Under the pieces are notes generated by a model that did no database searches, had not been told where the DNA came from, and worked only from the letters and a program-made list of their open reading frames with translations. This document shows positions 63,989 to 64,000 of a DNA stretch of 64,000 bases, piece after piece; the stretch's first letter is position 1, and the number at the start of each line of letters is the position of its first letter. The stretch is from the NCBI GenBank assembly GCA_040385825.1, contig JAZKGQ010000008.1, forward strand, positions 1 through 64,000, in the 5' to 3' direction. The stretch is from JANNNF01 sp040385825 (GTDB lineage Bacteria; Pseudomonadota; Alphaproteobacteria; Rhodobacterales; Rhodobacteraceae). The position numbers and the translations under genes are program-made.

Positions 63989-64000
63989 ATACCAAATTGA

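Overview
The window is high-GC, densely packed alphaproteobacterial chromosome. It most resembles the Rhodobacteraceae (Rhodobacter, Tabrizicola and Gemmobacter relatives). The basis is the nuo operon with accessory genes running into birA, coaX and rnj, the tatA-tatB-tatC-DUF815 order, chvE-gguABC, hemP, and the palindromic elements found after several genes. I saw no rRNA, tRNA, CRISPR array, prophage or insertion sequence. The taxonomic call is an inference from content and order, not from a database search.

Layout. 1-5.3 kb: the end of hutU, then, leftward, the Tat translocase (tatABC) with a DUF815 ATPase, a short HTH regulator with a dyad in its promoter, and an AT-rich lipoprotein gene that looks acquired. 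5.3-10.3 kb: an iron-type ABC ATPase, an RTX beta-helix exoprotein, an SDR lacking the usual Tyr/Lys, and a Hint-domain protein. 10.3-14 kb: prfC and an rhlE-type helicase, ending in a strong terminator. 14-36.7 kb: one very long leftward transcription unit from nuoA through all 14 complex I subunits into birA, coaX and rnj. It carries at least ten accessory genes: a sulfotransferase, a NuoE-tail paralogue, DUF5337, three lipoproteins, DUF3291, a CMD-family protein and small coiled-coil genes. A good TTGACC-N17-TAAACG promoter lies upstream of nuoA.

36.8-40.5 kb: a VapC/AbrB-type toxin-antitoxin pair, a single reading frame joining an HNH nuclease to a DegT-family aminotransferase across a run of 11 C, and gph. 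40.6-47.1 kb: glmU-glmS (UDP-GlcNAc supply) coupled to a PPOX-fold protein and an AlkD-like protein, a lipoprotein, moaA, and a small hemP operon. 47.2-55.9 kb: a sugar operon (chvE-gguA-gguB-gguC, aldonate dehydratase, sugar 1-dehydrogenase) with a divergent LysR gene, fitting oxidative, non-phosphorylating L-arabinose/D-galactose use. 55.9-58.3 kb: a probable hydroxylysine kinase plus phospho-lyase pair. 58.3-64 kb: an L-fucose-like set (fuconate dehydratase, ribokinase, fucU, ABC ATPase) divergent from a solute-binding protein, with a perfect CTAACATGTTAG operator between them.

Most novel to me are the HNH-aminotransferase frame at the homopolymer (37595-39754), the accessory gene content of the nuo operon (especially the NuoE-tail paralogue, the sulfotransferase and the very small coupled ORFs), and a dispersed element with swapped central hairpins found in inverted orientation at 10.3 and 46.7 kb. 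No stretch over about 300 bases lacks a gene; the longest gap is 285 bases (62008-62292), which holds an operator and promoter.
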